NCBI GenBank assembly: GCA_013811975.1
Contig: JACCUF010000285.1
Span: 1-9,906, forward strand
Direction of reading: 5' to 3'
Length of the DNA: 9,906 nucleotides
From: Geodermatophilaceae bacterium
GTDB taxonomy: Bacteria > Actinomycetota > Actinomycetes > Mycobacteriales > Geodermatophilaceae
The notes under the pieces: model-generated
What the model was told of the DNA's origin: nothing
The model's input: the letters and a program-made list of their open reading frames with translations, nothing else
Databases searched by the model: none
Shown: positions 7,568 through 9,906 of the stretch, piece after piece
Layout of the letters: every line of letters starts with the position of its first letter
How positions within the stretch are numbered: the first letter of the stretch is position 1
Program-made: the position numbers and the translations under genes

Positions 7568-7634
7568 TGATCTTGACCTTGTTGCGGTTTTCGGAGCATA
7601 TCCTCGGCGTGTCGCCACTATCAGGTCAAGATCA
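7568..7634. repeat. Perfect 12-bp inverted repeat in the ftsQ-downstream gap, possible operator/promoter
   Basis: The arms are TGATCTTGACCT (7568-7579) and AGGTCAAGATCA (7623-7634), exact reverse complements separated by 43 bases. The left arm contains TTGACC (7573-7578), which resembles a -35 element. TATCCT (7599-7604) fits the actinobacterial -10 pattern TAnnnT, but the 20-base spacing is longer than ideal. The arm centres are 55 bases apart, about five helical turns, so a dimeric regulator could bind both and loop the promoter. A small hairpin (GGCG-TGT-CGCC, 7606-7616) sits in the spacer. The gap follows ftsQ and precedes an unrelated gene, so a promoter is expected here. Function is inference; the repeat itself is certain. 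Confidence 0.5.
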
Positions 7635-7659
7635 TGAATAACCGGGAGGGGGCGAGACA

Positions 7660-8256
7660 GTGAGTGAGGCGCCAGGAGCAGGAGCCGTGAGTCGGTTTCC
7701 CGTGCCGGAGTTGGCTGAATTACCCGCCGATCTGACCGAGCGGATCGCGGAGGTCGCCGACAAATCCGGCTTCGTCCCGAACATCTTTCGCGTGCTGGCA
7801 TGGCGACCCGTGGAGTGGCGGGCCTTCTTCGGCTACCACGACGCGCTGATGGACAAGGAGTCGCCGGCGCTGTCCAAGGCCGACCGCGAGCTCATCGTCG
7901 TCGTGACCAGCGCAGCCAACGACTGTCTCTACTGCGTGGTGGCCCACGGGGCGATCGTCCGGATCCGGGCCCGCGATCCCCACCTCGCTGACCAGGTCGC
8001 CGTCGACTGGCGTAAAGCACCGTTGTCTGCAGCCCAGAACGTGATGCTCGAGATCGCCCTCATGTTGGCCATCGAGCCGGCAGCGGTCGGACCCGAGCAT
8101 CTCGAGGGGTTGGCCGCAGCAGGCTTCACCCAGGACGACATCTGGGACATCGGTTCGATCGCTGCCTTGTTTGCGCTGTCCAACCGGCTCGCGCATTGGG
8201 CCGCCGTCCCGCCGAATGACGAGTTCTACCTTCTCGGCCGAGTGCGACGCGAGTGA
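7660..8256 (+). CDS. CMD/AhpD-fold peroxidase-related protein
   Basis: This looks like the carboxymuconolactone decarboxylase/AhpD fold group annotated as uncharacterised peroxidase-related enzymes. AhpD-type members use a CxxC pair and a nearby histidine to reduce peroxides or pass on reducing power. In the 198-residue product the motif NDCLYCVVAHGAIV holds C89, C92 and H96. Other family-like parts are RFPVPELAELPADL near the N-terminus, GFVPNIFRVLAWRP (37-50), LSKADRELIVVV (71-82) and the NDEFYLLGR C-terminus. The GTG start at 7660 has GGAGG at 7645-7649. A GTG at 7687 is in frame, has AGGAG at 7674-7678 (8-base spacing), and would begin MSRFPVPEL, closer to what I recall of the family, so the protein may be 189 residues. 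The last codons (VRRE) and stop lie inside a 50-bp repeat. The physiological substrate is unknown, and nothing links it to the cell wall genes. Confidence 0.85.
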   Translation: MSEAPGAGAVSRFPVPELAELPADLTERIAEVADKSGFVPNIFRVLAWRPVEWRAFFGYHDALMDKESPALSKADRELIVVVTSAANDCLYCVVAHGAIVRIRARDPHLADQVAVDWRKAPLSAAQNVMLEIALMLAIEPAAVGPEHLEGLAAAGFTQDDIWDIGSIAALFALSNRLAHWAAVPPNDEFYLLGRVRRE

Positions 8257-8288
8257 GCATCGCAGCGAGCGCCAGCGAGTGAGGAGCG
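8239..8288 (+). repeat. 50-bp direct repeat, copy 1, overlapping the 3' end of the CMD-family gene
   Basis: This purine-rich, GAGCG-type sequence begins CGAGTGCGACGCGAGTGAGC and ends GTGAGGAGCG. It matches copy 2 at 49 of 50 positions; the only difference is C at 8273 versus G at 8350. It supplies the last four codons (VRRE) and the TGA (8254-8256) of the CMD-family gene. Similar GAGCG/GAGTGAG-type repeats are dispersed between genes in some actinobacterial genomes (recalled, not checked). The 27 bases between the copies contain related GGAGCGAGCAAGGAGC sequence, so the tract may be a degenerate array. Confidence 0.9.
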
Positions 8289-8315
8289 GAGCGAGCAAGG
8301 AGCCGAGCATGTTGT

Positions 8316-8365
8316 CGAGTGCGACGCGAGTGAGCATCGCAGCGAGCGCGAGCGAGTGAGGAGCG
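8316..8365 (+). repeat. 50-bp direct repeat, copy 2, overlapping the start of the MmcQ-family gene
   Basis: This is the second copy, offset 77 bases from copy 1 and ending in the GTG (8356-8358) that starts the MmcQ/YjbR-family gene. Its first three codons (MRS) lie inside the repeat. The GTGA at 8356-8359 also contains a TGA that closes the short frame read from the same GTG position of copy 1 (8279). That frame has no family similarity, so I do not call it a gene. No other transcription signal was seen between the two genes. Confidence 0.9.
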
Positions 8366-8715
8366 CGCTGGAGCGGCTGCGTGGGCTCTGTCTGGCGTTG
8401 CCAGAGACGACGGAGCGGCTCAGCCACGGCGAGCCGACCTGGTTCGTACGGGACAAGAAAGTGTTCGTGATGTACGCCAACCAGCACCACGACGATCGGG
8501 TCGGATTCTGGTGCGCGGCGCCCGCCGGCGAGCAGGAGGCGCAGGTGGCCGCAGCTCCGCTTCGGTTCTTCCGCCCACCTTATGTCGGAGGACGGGGCTG
8601 GCTCGGCGTGTGGCTGGATGTGCCGGTCGACTGGTCGGAGATCGACGAGATAGCCCGGGAGGCCTACCGACAGGTCGCACCCAAGCGACTGGTCGTCGAG
8701 CTGGATATCAGCTGA
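8356..8715 (+). CDS. MmcQ/YjbR (DUF419) family protein
   Basis: This 119-residue protein fits the MmcQ/YjbR family, small alpha/beta proteins with a CyaY-like fold that are often labelled DNA-binding but whose biochemical role is unsettled. Family-like segments are LCLALPETTERLSHGEPTW (11-29), VRDKKVFVMYANQHHDDRVG (31-50), FWCAAPAGEQEA (51-62), RFFRPPYVGGRGWLGVWLD (70-88) and the C-terminal YRQVAPKRLVVELD (104-117). Length and end positions match complete members. The GTG at 8356 is the first start in the frame and places the family core correctly, although it lies inside the 50-bp repeat and has no good Shine-Dalgarno sequence. No earlier in-frame start exists in the tract. The stop (8713-8715) shares one base with the ATG of the next gene (TGATG), suggesting co-translation. 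A function cannot be given beyond family membership. Confidence 0.85.
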   Translation: MRSALERLRGLCLALPETTERLSHGEPTWFVRDKKVFVMYANQHHDDRVGFWCAAPAGEQEAQVAAAPLRFFRPPYVGGRGWLGVWLDVPVDWSEIDEIAREAYRQVAPKRLVVELDIS

Positions 8716-9269
8716 TGCTCACCGTTTTCGGGGGGTTGCCCGGTACCGGGAAGACGACTCTGGCCCGACTGCTGGCTCGGCAGCAGGGGGCTTCCTACGT
8801 GCGGGTCGACGCGATCGAGGCTGGGCTCATCGAAGCCGGTCTCGCACTCGACCAGACAACCGTCGGAAACGCTGGCTACGTGGTGGCCAACCGGACCGCC
8901 GAGAGCTGCCTGCGGGCCGGCCTGGACGTGGTTGTGGACGCGGTGAACCCGGTCGAGGTGGCTCGCGAGGGTTGGCGCCTGCTCGGCGCTGAACTCGACT
9001 GTGTGCTGCTTTTCGTCGAGGTGGTGTGCTCCGATCGGGAGCAGCATCGCCGACGGGTAGCAGAACGGCAGACCGACCTGACCGGCTGGACGCTGCCAGA
9101 TTGGCAGGCGGTGCTCGATCGCGAGTACGAGCCCTGGCGGGGCGAGCGACTGGTGATCGACAATCTGGGTGACCCAGACATCCAGGTCGAACTGATCGCT
9201 GAGACCAGCGCTCGGATGAGGGCTAGCCACGATCACGCGACCAAGCCCCACACCCCGCCCAGCGGGTAG
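8715..9269 (+). CDS. Small P-loop kinase / AAA-family ATPase
   Basis: This 184-residue protein resembles the nucleotide-kinase-like P-loop proteins annotated as AAA family ATPases (AAA_33 type), which phosphorylate small molecules or are of unknown substrate. It opens with strand 1 and the Walker A motif VFGGLPGTGKTTLARLL (4-20). It then has YVRVDAIEAGLIE (28-40), where D32 is at the position of the substrate or Mg-binding aspartate in related kinases, a buried strand VVVDAVNP (72-79) as Walker B-like, a lid region SDREQHRRRVAERQTDL (106-122), and a C-terminal strand LVIDN (146-150) with a hydrophilic tail. The frame is open further upstream (from 8511), but that part overlaps the MmcQ gene in another phase. 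The ATG at 8715 starts exactly at the first beta strand and shares one base with the preceding stop. Chloramphenicol- or adenylylsulfate-kinase-like roles cannot be distinguished. Confidence 0.85.
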   Translation: MLTVFGGLPGTGKTTLARLLARQQGASYVRVDAIEAGLIEAGLALDQTTVGNAGYVVANRTAESCLRAGLDVVVDAVNPVEVAREGWRLLGAELDCVLLFVEVVCSDREQHRRRVAERQTDLTGWTLPDWQAVLDREYEPWRGERLVIDNLGDPDIQVELIAETSARMRASHDHATKPHTPPSG

Positions 9270-9280
9270 CGATCCGCATC

Positions 9281-9311
9281 GGCGCTGGCGGGGCATCTCG
9301 CCCCGGGCGCC
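9281..9311. terminator. GC-rich hairpin between convergent reading frames, candidate terminator
   Basis: The outer stem pairs GGCGC (9281-9285) with GCGCC (9307-9311). The inner stem pairs CGGGGC (9289-9294) with GCCCCG (9300-9305) around the loop ATCTC, with an internal bulge of TGG opposite G. This gives 11 G-C pairs starting 12 bases after the kinase-gene stop. There is no U-run on either strand, which is common among putative actinobacterial terminators but weakens the call. Its place between the + strand kinase gene and the - strand phosphotransferase remnant would suit a bidirectional terminator. Confidence 0.4.
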
Positions 9312-9369
9312 GAAGGATTGACTCGATCAGGCGGAGTCCTCCGCAAAGACTTGCCCCAGCGCGTGGGAA

Positions 9370-9749
9370 ACCGAAGTCGATGACTGCAGATAGGCGGCCA
9401 TCGACGACGAGCAGGTTGCCCGGTAGCGAGTCGCCGTGCCAGACCTCTTCGCCGCCCCATGCCGAGGCGTGAAGCGACTCCTCCCGTGAGCGGAGGCTGG
9501 CATCGCCGTCGATGCGCTCGCCGAGCGCTGCGATCGATCGACGAACTTGTTCGTCCCTTTCCGCAAGTGGTCCACCTCGGCCATGCGGTGGACGAAGATG
9601 TGCACCGGCCTTCAACCTGGCTAGCGCGATCACGAACGAGGCGAGATCGAGGCCCACTGCTGGAAGTGTCCTGCGAGCATGCGAGGCACGAGCGCAATGT
9701 CGGTCTCGATCTCGTCGGCATGCATCTTGGTTGCGACCATCGCCGTCAT
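9370..9749 (-). pseudogene. Aminoglycoside phosphotransferase (APH)-family pseudogene lacking the N-lobe and C-terminal tail
   Basis: APH-family enzymes have a protein-kinase-like fold and phosphorylate aminoglycosides or other small molecules. Reading leftward on the - strand, possible ATG starts at 9749, 9740 and 9725 lead into MHADEIETDIALVPRMLAGH then FQQWA, a family-like N-terminus (frame reaching about 9651). In a different frame, from about 9657, LDLASFVIALARLKAG follows at once, then GPLAERDEQVRRSIAALGER and the catalytic loop VWHGDSLPGNLLVVDG and SAVIDFG (ending at 9370), which keep the HGD, N and DFG residues. The roughly 90-100 residues normally between these parts, including the ATP-binding lysine lobe, are absent and the frame changes at the junction. 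After DFG the similarity stops, and no GDPA-type continuation is seen in any frame. It is therefore an internally deleted and 3'-decayed pseudogene. Similarity is judged from memory of the family, not by alignment. Between 9270 and 9369 I see only the hairpin and possible decayed 3' sequence. Confidence 0.7.
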
Positions 9750-9803
9750 GATCGGCGAACGGCGTGAACCACCGCCACGGAGTTCAGACGTCAGCGACCA
9801 GGG

Positions 9804-9906
9804 CTAGTTCTCACCTCGGTGGCGGGTTCGGCTGTCCCGGGTATCGCCGTCTCCGTGCCGCCAGAAGGACAGTCCGCAGTCCTCGCAGGCTTCGAAAGAG
9901 TCTGGA
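9804..9906 (-). CDS. 3' end of an unidentified - strand gene with a CxxC motif (5' end outside window)
   Basis: On the - strand a frame enters from the right edge (first whole codon at 9905-9903) and stops at TAG, 9806-9804. The 33 visible residues include CEDCGLSFWRHGDGD and end in a charged tail rich in Arg, Asp and His. The CxxC with an aromatic and histidine just after it resembles half of a zinc-ribbon or zinc-knuckle end. The stretch is too short to assign a family, and it may be a chance frame in GC-rich DNA. The 54 bases between its stop and the earliest start of the phosphotransferase remnant contain nothing I recognise. If real, it is in the same direction as the remnant and may once have shared a transcript with it. 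Confidence 0.35.
   Translation of the reverse strand, partial: PDSFEACEDCGLSFWRHGDGDTRDSRTRHRGEN

Noticed and set aside
7568..7634. The inverted repeat read as an intrinsic terminator for the dcw operon.
   Set aside because: A 43-base loop and no following U-run make a standard terminator unlikely, although an RNA stem-loop is possible.
8171..8359. 62-codon + strand frame across the repeat tract, ending in the TGA that overlaps the MmcQ-family start.
   Set aside because: It begins inside the CMD-family gene and is mostly repeat translation (Ser/Glu/Arg/Ala). The overlap is explained by the repeat carrying GTGA.
7720..8490. 256-codon - strand frame opposite the CMD-family gene.
   Set aside because: It is a shadow of the + strand CxxC-containing gene. 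It also crosses the repeat tract and shows no conserved motif.
8511..8714. Upstream extension of the kinase frame.
   Set aside because: It overlaps the MmcQ-family gene out of phase. The beta strand leading into Walker A begins at the ATG at 8715.
9459..9767. + strand frame opposite the phosphotransferase remnant.
   Set aside because: It is a shadow frame. The family motifs (HGDSLPGNLL and DFG) are read only on the - strand.

Overview
The window is high-GC DNA from an actinomycete (Actinomycetota). This rests on strong G/C bias at third codon positions, frequent GTG starts, and gene order murF-mraY-murD-ftsW-murG-murC-ftsQ with no murB or ddl between murC and ftsQ, which is the usual actinobacterial division and cell wall (dcw) arrangement. 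Genus cannot be decided from the sequence.

Positions 1-7548 hold the distal half of the dcw cluster, all on the + strand. It starts inside murF and runs through mraY, murD, ftsW, murG, murC and ftsQ. Five of the six junctions are 4-base GTGA or ATGA stop/start overlaps. The sixth, murG-murC, is a 34-base gap filled by two consecutive 6-codon mini-ORFs, each linked to its neighbours by its own ATGA, so the series of overlaps continues across the gap. Together the genes make UDP-MurNAc-pentapeptide (MurC, MurD, MurF), load it onto lipid carrier and add GlcNAc (MraY, MurG), polymerise lipid II at the septum (FtsW), and contribute to divisome assembly (FtsQ).

After ftsQ the expected ftsZ is absent. 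A 111-base gap carries a perfect 12-bp inverted repeat (arms 7568-7579 and 7623-7634). It is followed by three accessory + strand genes: a CMD/AhpD-fold peroxidase-related protein (7660-8256), a MmcQ/YjbR (DUF419) family protein (8356-8715) and a small P-loop kinase/AAA ATPase (8715-9269). A 50-bp direct repeat, two copies with 49 of 50 bases identical, straddles the boundary between the first two. One copy encodes the last residues and stop of the upstream gene, and the other provides the start codon of the downstream gene.

The last ~640 bases are on the - strand and partly degraded. They hold a candidate terminator hairpin, an aminoglycoside-phosphotransferase-family pseudogene that has lost its N-lobe and C-terminal tail, and the 3' end of a reading frame with a CxxC motif entering from the right edge. 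No tRNA, rRNA, CRISPR array or intact mobile element was seen. No new multi-gene system is evident. The unusual features are the murG-murC overlap relay, the gene-boundary repeat, and the loss of dcw gene order after ftsQ.
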